In this document: in pieces, positions 1 through 7,864 of the stretch
How positions within the stretch are numbered: position 1 is the first letter of the stretch
Layout: each line of letters starts with the position of its first letter
Source: Komagataeibacter saccharivorans
GTDB taxonomy: Bacteria; Pseudomonadota; Alphaproteobacteria; Acetobacterales; Acetobacteraceae
Reading direction: 5' to 3'
Length of the DNA stretch: 59,170 nt
Assembly: GCF_003207825.1 (NCBI RefSeq)
Contig: NZ_NKTY01000020.1
Coordinates: 1-59,170, forward strand
Translations under genes and position numbers: made by a program
Notes under the pieces: generated by a model
Told to the model about the DNA's origin: nothing
Database searches by the model: none
The model's input: only the letters and a program-made list of their open reading frames with translations

Positions 1-24
1 CTCGTCCGTCAGGTCGCCACGCAT
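1..24 (-). CDS. IS5-family transposase, first eight codons only
   Basis: The ATG is at 24-22 on the minus strand and the frame MRGDLTDE runs off the window edge. IS5-family transposases commonly begin with M(R)GDLTDEQW, so this is probably the start of a DDE transposase. Catalytic residues are not visible. A GGAG-like stretch (GCGGAGACC, 40 down to 32 on the minus strand) sits about 10 nt before the ATG and could be its ribosome binding site. Confidence 0.5.
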
Positions 25-97
25 CCACAGGTCTCCGCAAAGACCAACGTTGAATCACGTCCAAGCCAGTCTGAAAAGACCTTTTGTCAACAGAACC
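1..97 (-). mobile_element. Left-edge fragment of an IS5-family (IS1031-like) insertion sequence
   Basis: Read on the minus strand, the first 24 bases start an open frame MRGDLTDE, which matches the usual beginning of IS5-family transposases. Upstream of it lies about 70 bp of non-coding sequence that ends in GGTTCTGTTGACAAAAGG (97 down to 80), which looks like a terminal inverted repeat. The outer edge at 97 is followed by TAG (98-100), which fits the 3-bp TNA target duplication of the IS1031 group. The rest of the element and its other end lie outside the window, so the repeat and the duplication cannot be matched here. The family call rests on a short N-terminal motif and is inference. Confidence 0.55.
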
Positions 98-484
98 TAG
101 GCACGCGACATATTCCAAGAAGCCAGACAGTAAAGTTGCGTTGAACGGTACACAGGTCTGTAGACAGGTATTGAGAGCAGTTGGTTCGATAAAAAAAGTA
201 TAACGCATAGAAAACATGTGCGTCTTTATATACTTATGATCGCTTTCTTTCGGATATCAGCATTACGTTGCTATTGCTCAGTAAGGTAATGAATTCTTAA
301 GGTCGGGTTTGATCCGGGTCATGTATCGATAAGAAGCTGTTTGAAAGTCTGCCCGGGAAACATATAGAAATCATAAGGAAGTTTTTGGTGAAGCTTTTTT
401 CAAAAAGCTTCGGAAGACATCGCCTTTTTGAAAAAAAAGGCGATACCCAGAAAACTTTTCCTGTTTTTTGTCAAAGATTTATTT
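98..484. other. AT-rich intergenic stretch between the IS edge and the quinone oxidoreductase gene
   Basis: No convincing gene is present. The sequence is clearly lower in GC than the rest of the window (for example 181-260 and 361-484). It contains the three-stem palindromic repeat described separately at 377-461. Together with the neighbouring IS end, this looks like a tolerant insertion zone. A short open frame across the repeat has no coding character. Confidence 0.6.
377..461. repeat. Three-stem (three-way junction) palindromic repeat element
   Basis: Two nested hairpins sit inside an outer stem. Outer arms: AAGTTTT at 379-385 pairs with AAAACTT at 451-457, with further GG/CC pairing next to it. 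Hairpin 1 (390-411) is a perfect 10-bp stem GAAGCTTTTT/AAAAAGCTTC. Hairpin 2 (419-444) is an 11-bp stem ATCGCCTTTTT/AAAAAGGCGAT closed by a GAAA tetraloop. This is the architecture of a small interspersed palindromic element or MITE rather than a simple terminator. It also lies immediately downstream of the stop codon of the minus-strand oxidoreductase gene (485), so it may serve as that gene's transcript end. Confidence 0.65.
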
Positions 485-1450
485 TCAAACAATTTTTAAA
501 ACGATTTTCCCTGCAAAGTTGCGATCTTCAAGCAGTCGATGCGCATCCTGACCTGCATTCAGGGGAAAGGTCCTGATATGGGGTAGCGTGATCCGGCCTG
601 CATGCAGTGCCGCGAAAAGGCGGTCCACACGACCCTGTCGGCCCTCGCGATCATTGAGATAGGTCCATAAGTCTCCACCAATGATGCCTTTGGACCCTTC
701 CATAAGTTCAAGCGGATCGATGAAGGGGGGCGTCCCACCCGCCTTGCCGAAGATGACGGCACGGCCGCCGGGACGCAGTGCGGCGACACTTTGCATCAGG
801 GTCGTTCCGATCGAATCATAAGCGATATCGACACCCTTTCCCGTTGCCTGCTGAACCCGCGCTACCCAATCTTCCTGATAATCATATGCCGCCACGGCCC
901 CATTCTCGCGCGCCAGTTCGCGTTTTGCGGGTGTCGATGCGAGTGCATGCACCTGCGCACCAAGTGCCGTCGCCATCTGCGTCACCAGTCGACCGACGCC
1001 TCCCGCAGCCGCCTGGATCAGGACCGTGTTACCGGAACGTACAGTCACGCTATCCTCCACCAGATATTGAGCTGTCAGCCCTTGCAGCAACAGGGCGGCG
1101 ACGCTTTGGTCCGCAATATCATCCGGTAACGTTACCAATTGATCGGGGCGGGCCATTACCAGTTCGGCATGGGCACGCGGCACGTCAACAAACCCCACGC
1201 GCTGGCCGATTTTCCAGCCACATACATCGGCACCAATCGCCACAACATGACCGACGCCTTCATAGCCGCCAATCCACGGTGCTTCGCCTTGCAATACATA
1301 ATTGCCCTGACGGCGATAAATGTCCGCGAAGTTAAGCCCGACAAAAGTCGGTGCCACCAATACTGATTGTGCATCCAGAGCGGGAGCAGGCAAGTCGCCA
1401 TAGGACAGGACATCCGCATCCCCAAACCGGTCAAAAAACAGGGCTTTCAT
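485..1450 (-). CDS. Zinc-independent quinone oxidoreductase (MDR superfamily, QOR type)
   Basis: The 321-residue protein has the medium-chain dehydrogenase fold. It has an N-terminal GroES-like domain (about 1-120, with GGYEGVG at 61-67) and a Rossmann domain whose nucleotide motif AAAGGVG is at 147-153. The cysteine and histidine zinc ligands of alcohol dehydrogenases are missing at the usual places, so it belongs with NADPH:quinone reductases (E. coli QorA class) that reduce quinones or enones in the cytosol. It is transcribed divergently from the LysR-type gene at 1590, a common arrangement in which the regulator controls the oxidoreductase. The exact substrate cannot be told from sequence. 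Confidence 0.85.
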   Translation of the reverse strand: MKALFFDRFGDADVLSYGDLPAPALDAQSVLVAPTFVGLNFADIYRRQGNYVLQGEAPWIGGYEGVGHVVAIGADVCGWKIGQRVGFVDVPRAHAELVMARPDQLVTLPDDIADQSVAALLLQGLTAQYLVEDSVTVRSGNTVLIQAAAGGVGRLVTQMATALGAQVHALASTPAKRELARENGAVAAYDYQEDWVARVQQATGKGVDIAYDSIGTTLMQSVAALRPGGRAVIFGKAGGTPPFIDPLELMEGSKGIIGGDLWTYLNDREGRQGRVDRLFAALHAGRITLPHIRTFPLNAGQDAHRLLEDRNFAGKIVLKIV

Positions 1451-1589
1451 CGCTGTGTGTCCTTAAACAAAAAAGATCCAGATTTGGTTTATTTGGTTCG
1501 GAATGAAAGATATGACACAACAGTAGGGTTGGATTAATCGCCCGTAAGTGCGTTGTATTAAAACCTGTGGTTTGAAATGAAGGCCGGTT
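1451..1589. promoter_or_regulatory. Divergent promoter region between oxidoreductase and LysR regulator
   Basis: This 139-bp spacer separates two divergently transcribed genes and is AT-richer than its flanks. LysR-type regulators usually bind T-N11-A dyads in such spacers. Several AT-rich half sites are visible (for example around 1485-1515), but no single dyad stands out. The regulatory role is inferred from gene arrangement. Confidence 0.4.
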
Positions 1590-2507
1590 ATGGATCGATT
1601 GACAAGTATGGCCGTTTTCCTGTCGGTCGTTGATCTGGGCAGTTTTACTGCTGCCGCGGAACACCATGCGATTTCCGGAACCATGGTGGCCAAGCACATC
1701 AACGCGCTTGAGGCACAGTTTCAGACGCGCCTGCTGCACCGGACAACGCGCCGGATGGCGCTGACAGAAGTCGGGGCGCTGCTTGCTGAACGGTACCGCA
1801 GGATACTGGCGGATGTGGCGGAGGCGCAGGCCGTCGCCCACACATCGGCAGTCAGTCCCTCCGGTCGCCTGCGTATCAGTGCGCCAGTGACGTATGGGAG
1901 CCTTAAGGTTGCGCCATTACTGGCTGCCTATCTCGAACTTTATCCGGATGTGCAGGCTGAACTTGTTCTGGATAATCGCAAGGTCGATCTGATCGAAGAT
2001 AGTTTCGATGTCGCCTTTCGTATCGGGGATCTGGAAGATGAATGGCTTGTTGCACGACCACTCGGCCTTTACCGGACGATCCTTGCCGCATCTCCTGCAT
2101 ATCTTGCCAGATATGGCTGTCCTCACGGGATAGAAGAGCTATGCTCCCATCGTCTGATTGGTTACCCGCAATGGCAGTCAGATGATGTGTGGACGCTACA
2201 TGGCCCCGGAGGTGACTATAAGATCCCGCTGCCTTCGCCCCGGATACGGATCAATCATGCTGCTGGCCTGCGCGAAGCTTGTGTTGCGGGGTTTGGCATT
2301 ATTCTTCAGTCGTCGCTGGCCCTGAAAGCCGATCTTGCGGCTGGACGCCTCGTTCCCGTCTTGCCTGACTATGCGCCGGTCCCACGCCCCATTACCCTTG
2401 TTCATCTGCCTGATCGCCGCATGACGGCAAGCCTCCGCGCTTTCATCGCCTTCGTAAGTCAGGCCCATCTTTCGCGAAGCAGTGAGAGTGAACGTAGTAA
2501 TTCCTGA
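1590..2507 (+). CDS. LysR-family transcriptional regulator
   Basis: The 305-residue protein has an N-terminal winged helix-turn-helix (about residues 1-60; the segment SFTAAAEHHAISGTMVAKHI is the HTH) and a C-terminal periplasmic-binding-like effector domain (about 88-295). The motif GRLRISAPVTYG marks the start of the effector domain and is typical of the DsdC/AaeR-like subgroup of LysR regulators. It very likely controls the divergent quinone oxidoreductase at 485-1450 and itself, in response to an unknown small electrophile or aromatic ligand. The start ATG at 1590 gives a normal family length. Confidence 0.9.
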   Translation: MDRLTSMAVFLSVVDLGSFTAAAEHHAISGTMVAKHINALEAQFQTRLLHRTTRRMALTEVGALLAERYRRILADVAEAQAVAHTSAVSPSGRLRISAPVTYGSLKVAPLLAAYLELYPDVQAELVLDNRKVDLIEDSFDVAFRIGDLEDEWLVARPLGLYRTILAASPAYLARYGCPHGIEELCSHRLIGYPQWQSDDVWTLHGPGGDYKIPLPSPRIRINHAAGLREACVAGFGIILQSSLALKADLAAGRLVPVLPDYAPVPRPITLVHLPDRRMTASLRAFIAFVSQAHLSRSSESERSNS

Positions 2508-2997
2508 AGGATTAAACGGATTCCTGAGAGAAAAATGTCTGTTCCCGGCAGTAGTCGACAGTAAGGATGACGACATTACCTGTCCACTTTCTGAATAATC
2601 GGACAGGCAGAAGGGGACTTATTATAGAACTGCTACCTCTGCTCTGTCTTCCAGAAGCAGGGCTTGGGAAAAATGACAGGATATGGGTACCATGAAGGGC
2701 AGCATCACGCCTGGGTCGTGTCCGGTTGCCGCCTGATGGATGGCAGGGGCAGGCTGTCCAGTGCAGGGACCATGGCGATTGCACGACTGGCCAATTCGGC
2801 CTGTTGGCGGCTGATCCATACGTGAGGCAGGTTTGAAATGTAGGACGCAAGGCGCGGCAACGAAGGTCTCTTGCTGCCGTTTAGAACAGGCAGGTGCCAG
2901 ACCCGATGGGCAGGGAGTGCCAAAAATCCCGACAACCCCAATAGAAAGGAGATTCGGAAAAGCACAAAAATGTAAGGAAAATCAATCCTAACGCAGA
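2508..2997. other. 490-bp stretch without a recognised gene
   Basis: I find no gene I can support. A 7-bp inverted repeat CCTGTCC/GGACAGG (2579-2607) follows the LysR gene and could be a transcript end, but it has no T-run. On the minus strand about 55 codons ending at 2705 stay open with protein-like content, without a recognisable domain or start; this could be a decayed gene fragment. The right end carries the arm of the inverted repeat flanking the tRNA. Confidence 0.5.
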
Positions 2998-3085
2998 TGG
3001 TAGCGGTGGACGGATTTGAACCGCCGACCAAGGGATTATGATTCCCCTGCTCTACCGCTGAGCTACACCGCCATCGCGTTAGGAT
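2985..3085. repeat. 10-bp inverted repeat framing the tRNA-Met gene
   Basis: ATCCTAACGC (2985-2994) and GCGTTAGGAT (3076-3085) are exact reverse complements and sit three bases outside the two ends of the tRNA (2998-3072). In the precursor transcript, leader and trailer could pair and extend the acceptor stem by 10 bp beyond a 3-nt internal loop. This could guide end processing, protect the precursor or help termination. Confidence 0.7.
2998..3072 (-). tRNA. tRNA-Met (anticodon CAU, elongator type)
   Basis: The minus strand folds as a standard tRNA. The acceptor stem GGCGGTG pairs with CACCGCT, the D arm contains AGCTCAGCGGTAGAGC, the anticodon stem-loop is GGGGA-ATCATAA-TCCCT with CAT in the middle, and the T arm carries GGTTCAAATCC. 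The discriminator base A is followed by an encoded CCA (3000-2998). A fully paired first stem and the lack of initiator features (no C1:A72 mismatch and no run of three G:C pairs above the anticodon loop) favour the elongator. A CAU tRNA-Ile2 with lysidine cannot be excluded by eye but fits less well. Confidence 0.9.
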
Positions 3086-3249
3086 GAGTGCGAAATACCC
3101 GCGCTTATGGGGGAAGTCAACCCGCGTTTTGGGCACCTGCATGAAAAAGCGCAAAAAGTCGCCTGATTTGTCAGGCTCAGTCGTTAGGGGGTAAAAGTGT
3201 CCGCTCACCCCATGGCACGCACACAACCCGAAAAGGCTGCGTATCCTTT

Positions 3250-4476
3250 GTGAGAACTGAATTCCTTAGATTTCTGACTGCCCTGCGCCTGATGTTCGGC
3301 TGGTTGCCCGGCCTGCTGTCTTCCATCCTCATGCTCTGCGTGGCGGGTCTGGCTGCTGAAATGTTCAGCCGATTCATCACGAAACTGATCCTGCGTATTC
3401 CGGGACAGAAGCGTGGGGCTTTCATACGCTCCTTCACCATGGCCATGCAGCGCCCCGTGCGCATCATGCTGGTGCTTCTTTTCGTGGGCACGGCGCTGCC
3501 GGTTTCGGGGCTGCCTTATTCAATCATGCAGGTCGCCACCCATACGCTGGTGGTGCTGTTCGTGCTGATGCTGGGTTATGCGGCGGTTGTCGCCACCCGT
3601 ATCCTGTCCGACGCCTATCTCAGGCGGATCAATGGCAAGGATGACAAGGACGACATCCTGCTACGCACGCATATGACGCAGGTGCGCGTCCTGCGCCGCA
3701 CGACGGATCTGCTGATCGGACTGCTGACCATCGGTGCTGCGCTGATGACGTTCGAGCCGGTGCGGCAATATGGCCTCAGCCTGTTCGCTTCCGCCGGTGC
3801 GGCATCGCTGGTTGTCGGTCTGGCAGCGCGCCCGCTGCTGACCAACCTGTTCGCGGGCATGCAGATCGCCATGACGCAGCCCATCCGTATGGAAGACCTC
3901 ATCATCATCAACGGGGACTGGGCGTGGGTGGAGGAAATCACCTCAACCTACGTCGTGCTGCGTGTGTGGGACTGGCGGCGGCATATCGTGCCGATTTCCT
4001 ATTTTCTGGAAAATACATTCCAGAACTGGACCCATAATTCGGCAGCATTGATCGGGGTTGTGTTCATCTATGTGGATTTTAACGCGCCGATGGACCGGAT
4101 ACGGGCACGGCTGCGTGAAATCGTGCATTCCGCCCCCTTGTGGGATGGCAAGGAATTCGCCGTTCAGGTTTCCGACTGCAACGCCCATGTCATGACGATC
4201 CGTGTGATCGCAAGCGCGCGCTCCGCCATGCAGAGCTGGGACCTGCGCTGTGAAATCCGCGAACAGATCCTCGCCTTCCTGCGCGATGAATGCCCCGAAG
4301 CCCTGCCGCGTGACCGGCTTTCGCACGTCGCATCCGCATCGGGGCTGGATATGATGGGGGATCCGGCCATGCTGTCACCACCCATCTCACGCCCGCCGCC
4401 GGGCGCCTATATGGGGCCGCGTAATGGCATGAGCGGCGGTATGGGATCGACCGATGGCGGGCAGGGGCATGGCTGA
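3250..4476 (+). CDS. MscS-family mechanosensitive ion channel
   Basis: The 408-residue inner-membrane protein has about four N-terminal transmembrane helices (near residues 8-38, 75-95, 98-120 and 155-172). These are followed by the glycine/alanine-rich pore helix (near 178-200, LFASAGAASLVVGLAARPL) and the cytosolic MscS beta and alpha-beta domains. The segment PIRMEDLIIINGDWAWVEEI is the characteristic MscS_2 beta strand. Such channels open on hypo-osmotic shock and release solutes. The C-terminus ends in a glycine/methionine-rich tail (about 385-408) that is outside the conserved fold. The start codon is GTG with only a weak ribosome binding site. Confidence 0.88.
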   Translation: MRTEFLRFLTALRLMFGWLPGLLSSILMLCVAGLAAEMFSRFITKLILRIPGQKRGAFIRSFTMAMQRPVRIMLVLLFVGTALPVSGLPYSIMQVATHTLVVLFVLMLGYAAVVATRILSDAYLRRINGKDDKDDILLRTHMTQVRVLRRTTDLLIGLLTIGAALMTFEPVRQYGLSLFASAGAASLVVGLAARPLLTNLFAGMQIAMTQPIRMEDLIIINGDWAWVEEITSTYVVLRVWDWRRHIVPISYFLENTFQNWTHNSAALIGVVFIYVDFNAPMDRIRARLREIVHSAPLWDGKEFAVQVSDCNAHVMTIRVIASARSAMQSWDLRCEIREQILAFLRDECPEALPRDRLSHVASASGLDMMGDPAMLSPPISRPPPGAYMGPRNGMSGGMGSTDGGQGHG

Positions 4477-4497
4477 CCCCCACCGGCCGGTTATGGG

Positions 4498-5337
4498 TCA
4501 GGACAGGTAAAGGAACGCCGCCGCGCCGGCGCCAATGCAGTACCAGCCGAAGGGGCGTAGCGCCCAGTCCTCATGTTCGCGGAAATAACGCATCAGGATG
4601 CCGGTGCAGACCAGTGCGACGACAGCGGCGACGATCGCGGCGATAACGGCCACGTGCATCTGTCCCGGCAGGGGCGGGGCATGCCGCAGTTTCAGCGCTT
4701 CAAGCACGGTGGCGGCCAGAATGACCGGCTGCGCCATGAGAAAGGCGAAGCGCGCCGCGTTTTCATGCGACAGGCCGCGCAGCAGCCCGCCTGCGATGCA
4801 TGCCCCCGAACGCGACAGGCCGGGAAAGAATGCCAGACACTGGAACAGCCCGATGACCACGGCTTCCCCAAATCCCAGTGAAGCAAGGGGGCGATCGCTT
4901 TCGGGCAGCAGGTTTTCGCGCATCCGGTCTACCAGCAGCAGCATGACGCCATTGAGTGCCAGGAAAACCGCTGCGTAACGCGCCGTGCCGAACAGGCTGC
5001 GGATGGCATGTTCGAACAGGCCGCCAATCAGCACCGCCGGAATGGTGGCCACGATCAGCAGTGCAAGGATACGGATGCTGTCCATCTGGATGGTGACGCC
5101 GTAGCGGCCGGTTGTACCGGTAAACAGCGCCACCCAGTCGCGCCAGAAAAATACCAGCAGTGCGACGCATGTGCCCAGATGCAGCATGACCAGCAGGGGC
5201 AGGAACATTTCCCCGTGCAGGTCCACCGGCCATTTCAGGATGGCGGGCACGATGGCCGCGTGGCCAAGGCTGCTTATGGGGAACTGTTCGGTAGCCCCCT
5301 GAATGATCGCTATAATAATTGCCTGAAGGAGTGTCAT
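4498..5337 (-). CDS. uppP: Undecaprenyl-diphosphatase (UppP/BacA)
   Basis: UppP removes a phosphate from undecaprenyl diphosphate at the inner membrane so that the C55 carrier can be reused for peptidoglycan and other glycans. The start at 5337 (MTLLQAIIIAIIQG) gives 279 residues and matches the family N-terminus; a second ATG at 5352 is possible. The (E/Q)xxxE motif is present as QGATE, and the second motif is PGLSRSGACIAGG. The usual SSTGH sequence reads SSLGH, an uncommon change next to the active site. About eight membrane helices are visible. The gene is divergent from the MCE-domain gene at 5461. Confidence 0.9.
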   Translation of the reverse strand: MTLLQAIIIAIIQGATEQFPISSLGHAAIVPAILKWPVDLHGEMFLPLLVMLHLGTCVALLVFFWRDWVALFTGTTGRYGVTIQMDSIRILALLIVATIPAVLIGGLFEHAIRSLFGTARYAAVFLALNGVMLLLVDRMRENLLPESDRPLASLGFGEAVVIGLFQCLAFFPGLSRSGACIAGGLLRGLSHENAARFAFLMAQPVILAATVLEALKLRHAPPLPGQMHVAVIAAIVAAVVALVCTGILMRYFREHEDWALRPFGWYCIGAGAAAFLYLS

Positions 5338-5460
5338 TGTCCGCTCGTCCATGACGCAGTAGGATGAAAAAAGAAGGTACGGCGTAGCGCCGGTCCCACC
5401 TTGTCCCGCATTGCGGCGGATTTCAGGATGGTACGGGGCCGCATCGGGCAGGGGGCCAGC

Positions 5461-5919
5461 ATGGCACGGGAAAGAAGTGGCGCGATCATATCCAGCGGGC
5501 TTGTCCTTCTGGTTGCGGGAGGATTCTGTTTTTATGCCCGTGCATCGCAAAGTGGCGGATACCATGACCGCTACCCCGTAACCGCGCGTTTCGTGTCGGC
5601 TAACGGGCTGTCCGTGGGCGCGGATGTCGCCATGGATGGTGTGCCAGTGGGCCGGGTTACCTCCATCATGTTAGACCCGACGACTTATATGGCCAATGTG
5701 GGTTTCACGGTGGACCGTACATTGTCCCTGCCTGAAGATACAAGCATTTCAATCGGTAGCCCCACCCTTACCGCCGATAACGCCCTGATGATCGAAGCCG
5801 GGCATGCGACCACCATGCTCCGCCCCGGCGCCGTGATTACCAATACGCGCGAACCGGTCAGTCTGGAGCAGCAGGTCAGCAATTATATTTTCGGCAATGG
5901 CGGCCTGCCCACGGACTGA
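5461..5919 (+). CDS. mlaD: MlaD-like MCE-domain lipid-transport protein
   Basis: The 152-residue protein has one N-terminal transmembrane anchor (about 7-27, AIISSGLVLLVAGGFCFYA) and a single MCE domain (about 38-115, with VSANGLSVGADVAMDGVPVG). MlaD proteins form periplasmic hexamers that carry phospholipids between the membranes with the MlaE/MlaF ABC transporter. No mlaE or mlaF lies nearby, so it is an orphan component here. The helical tail after the MCE domain is short. The ATG at 5461 was chosen because the anchor follows directly; upstream starts (5428 ATG, 5401 TTG) are possible. Confidence 0.8.
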   Translation: MARERSGAIISSGLVLLVAGGFCFYARASQSGGYHDRYPVTARFVSANGLSVGADVAMDGVPVGRVTSIMLDPTTYMANVGFTVDRTLSLPEDTSISIGSPTLTADNALMIEAGHATTMLRPGAVITNTREPVSLEQQVSNYIFGNGGLPTD

Positions 5920-5939
5920 CCGGGGCAGGCGATCGGCTT

Positions 5940-7034
5940 TCAGTCGTTCAGGGGGTAACTGGCCATCAGCCTGCGCTGGCGCAGCCAGCTCCGCAGCATG
6001 GTCATCGCGCCGCTGCTTTTCCAGCCATCGCGCCGTTTGCGCGCGCCGATGCGGAAGGTCTCGCGGTAGTGCATGAACTGCGTGGCGTAGGCATCGCGCA
6101 GGGTGGTGCGCGCATCCCATATATGGGTGGCTTCGGAACCCACGCCATTGATTTCGATGATCTGGAAATCTTCCCCCCGGCGCAGGGCGGCGAGGCTCTG
6201 CGCCTTGGCATCGATACGGCCGAAGTGGAAATCGGGAATGTCGCGCATGATGGTGTTGACGCGCGCGACAAGGGCCGGGGTGATGTCCACCGCCCGGTCG
6301 TGGAAAATCGAACCCTTGCAGTGATTGCCCGCGAATACCAGCGGCAGGGACTGACCCAGGGGCAGAACGTCGCGCAGGCGGTCCTTCAGACGGGGCAGGT
6401 AGATATGCGGCACGAGCCGGGTGCGGGCATCGGCGTGGATCAGTTCCTCCACCGTGGAATGGCCATCGCCGGTCAGGTGCGGCACCTCCTTGTAGGTGAG
6501 GGAGGTAATGCGGCCCTCCGCCTCGTCAGGGTGGCGGATATAGAACAGCCCGACTTCATGTCCGTAGGGGATCAGGTGCTGGAGCATGACCGCCACATTG
6601 CGGCCAAAGGCGGCAAGCCCGGTGCGCAGGCTGTCCACGTCGCGCATGATCCGCACGCCCGTTCCGTTGCAGCCGATATCGGGCTTGAGCACGACGGGAA
6701 AGGACAGGCCGGCCTTTTCCATGGCGTCGAGCGCGCGGGGCAGGTCGTTGTCGCCAGTGGTCAGCACGGCGTAGGGGGCGATCCATTCGCGCGCCACATC
6801 GCCCGCCATGTCAAGGATGGAGCTTTTGCTTTCACCGCACAGCCCGCCGGTTTCGATGCGCGGATTGGCGGCGGTGGGCAGGCTGAAATCCCGGTACCAC
6901 AGTCCCAGCACGATCCAGTACAGGACGACCGGCGTGTAGAAGATCCACCCCGGCCAGAACTCGAAAGCCGACACGGTGGGGGCGGCTGCAGGTGACGGCG
7001 GCCGGTGGTCAAGGGTGGTGGTCATGTCGGTCAT
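5940..7034 (-). CDS. Membrane-anchored ATP-grasp ligase, substrate unknown
   Basis: The 364-residue protein has an N-terminal hydrophobic segment (about 26-48, FEFWPGWIFYTPVVLYWIVL) followed by an ATP-grasp fold. The nucleotide loop FPVVLKPDIGCNGTGVRI and the metal-binding segment IIEINGVGSEATHIWD are clear. ATP-grasp enzymes of this kind (D-Ala-D-Ala ligase and cyanophycin synthetase relatives) join a carboxylate to an amine through an acyl phosphate. Its stop side follows the MlaD-like gene convergently, and its ATG overlaps the stop of the DedA gene by 4 bp, so the two are translated together. The membrane anchor and the DedA partner suggest modification of a lipid-linked or envelope substrate; this is inference. 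Confidence 0.72.
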   Translation of the reverse strand: MTDMTTTLDHRPPSPAAAPTVSAFEFWPGWIFYTPVVLYWIVLGLWYRDFSLPTAANPRIETGGLCGESKSSILDMAGDVAREWIAPYAVLTTGDNDLPRALDAMEKAGLSFPVVLKPDIGCNGTGVRIMRDVDSLRTGLAAFGRNVAVMLQHLIPYGHEVGLFYIRHPDEAEGRITSLTYKEVPHLTGDGHSTVEELIHADARTRLVPHIYLPRLKDRLRDVLPLGQSLPLVFAGNHCKGSIFHDRAVDITPALVARVNTIMRDIPDFHFGRIDAKAQSLAALRRGEDFQIIEINGVGSEATHIWDARTTLRDAYATQFMHYRETFRIGARKRRDGWKSSGAMTMLRSWLRQRRLMASYPLND

Positions 7035-7609
7035 CGGGTCTCATTGCTCTGCAAACGTGCGATCATGCGGCTGATCAGGAAAATGGTCAGGACAAAACCG
7101 GCCATGCCCGCCCATTTCCATGTTCCCAGATGGTCAATCAGGAACTGTCCCACGCGTAGCGAGACCAGAAAAAGCAGGGATGTCCATATCAGGGTTGCGA
7201 GGACCGCGGCGATACAGAACAGTCCGAACCGGGCGCGAAAGAAACCACATGCCGTATAAAGCGGCAAGCGTGCGCCGGGCACGAAGCGGCTTATGAACAC
7301 GATGCGGAACACGTTGCGGTCAAACCAGCGGCCTTCCTGCACGTGATCGGGCAATGTGATCCACCGTCGCGCCGGGGGCCACAGCGCGGCCAGACGGCCC
7401 ATGCCATAAAGCCCCATGTCCCCCACCACGATGCCGATATACAGCGCGACCAGCGCCACCATGATATCGACATGCCCGGTGCGCACCTGCATGGCGGTCA
7501 GGATTGTCGCCGCATCCTCCAGTATAAAGGTACCGACAATGATCGCCATCGCCTGCACGAAGGGGGAGGCACCGGCGGCGGCCAGACAGGACATCAGGTA
7601 TGTTGGCAT
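7031..7609 (-). CDS. DedA-family (VTT domain) membrane protein
   Basis: The 192-residue protein has four or five membrane helices and the DedA signature region FISRFVPGARLPLYTACGFFRARF (about 101-124), which carries the conserved arginine, glycine and proline residues of the re-entrant loop. DedA/VTT proteins include flippases for undecaprenyl phosphate and phospholipids and are driven by the proton gradient. The gene is co-translated with the downstream ATP-grasp gene (4-bp overlap) and lies about 1.7 kb from uppP, which suggests a C55-lipid or phospholipid role. The exact cargo cannot be read from sequence. Confidence 0.85.
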   Translation of the reverse strand: MPTYLMSCLAAAGASPFVQAMAIIVGTFILEDAATILTAMQVRTGHVDIMVALVALYIGIVVGDMGLYGMGRLAALWPPARRWITLPDHVQEGRWFDRNVFRIVFISRFVPGARLPLYTACGFFRARFGLFCIAAVLATLIWTSLLFLVSLRVGQFLIDHLGTWKWAGMAGFVLTIFLISRMIARLQSNETR

Positions 7610-7864
7610 ACAGGCTGTTTCAGTACATCCGGCGGGGATGGAAGGGAAAAACCGTAACCACGTAACACAAGCCCTTCGGTCGGCCCGTCAGGCGGGCAGG
7701 GAAATACAGGCCATAAGGCCAACGCATGAACTGCTGTTGGCGTTCTTGTGGCATGCTTCGTCCATGGCCACAAACCGGAAATTATGTCGCGTATTGTATC
7801 ACGCCTTATCCGATCTGCTTATCAGTGATTGAAACGGGCGGAACGGCGTGGCACAGCATCGGGT

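Noticed and set aside
330-362. A second IS end (AAGCTGTTTGAAAGTC-like) near the three-stem repeat
   Set aside because: The similarity to IS5-family ends is vague and no partner repeat or transposase remnant is found next to it.
2705-2997. A minus-strand gene running through the tRNA region
   Set aside because: The open frame includes the tRNA itself translated as protein, and the remainder has no domain or ribosome binding site.
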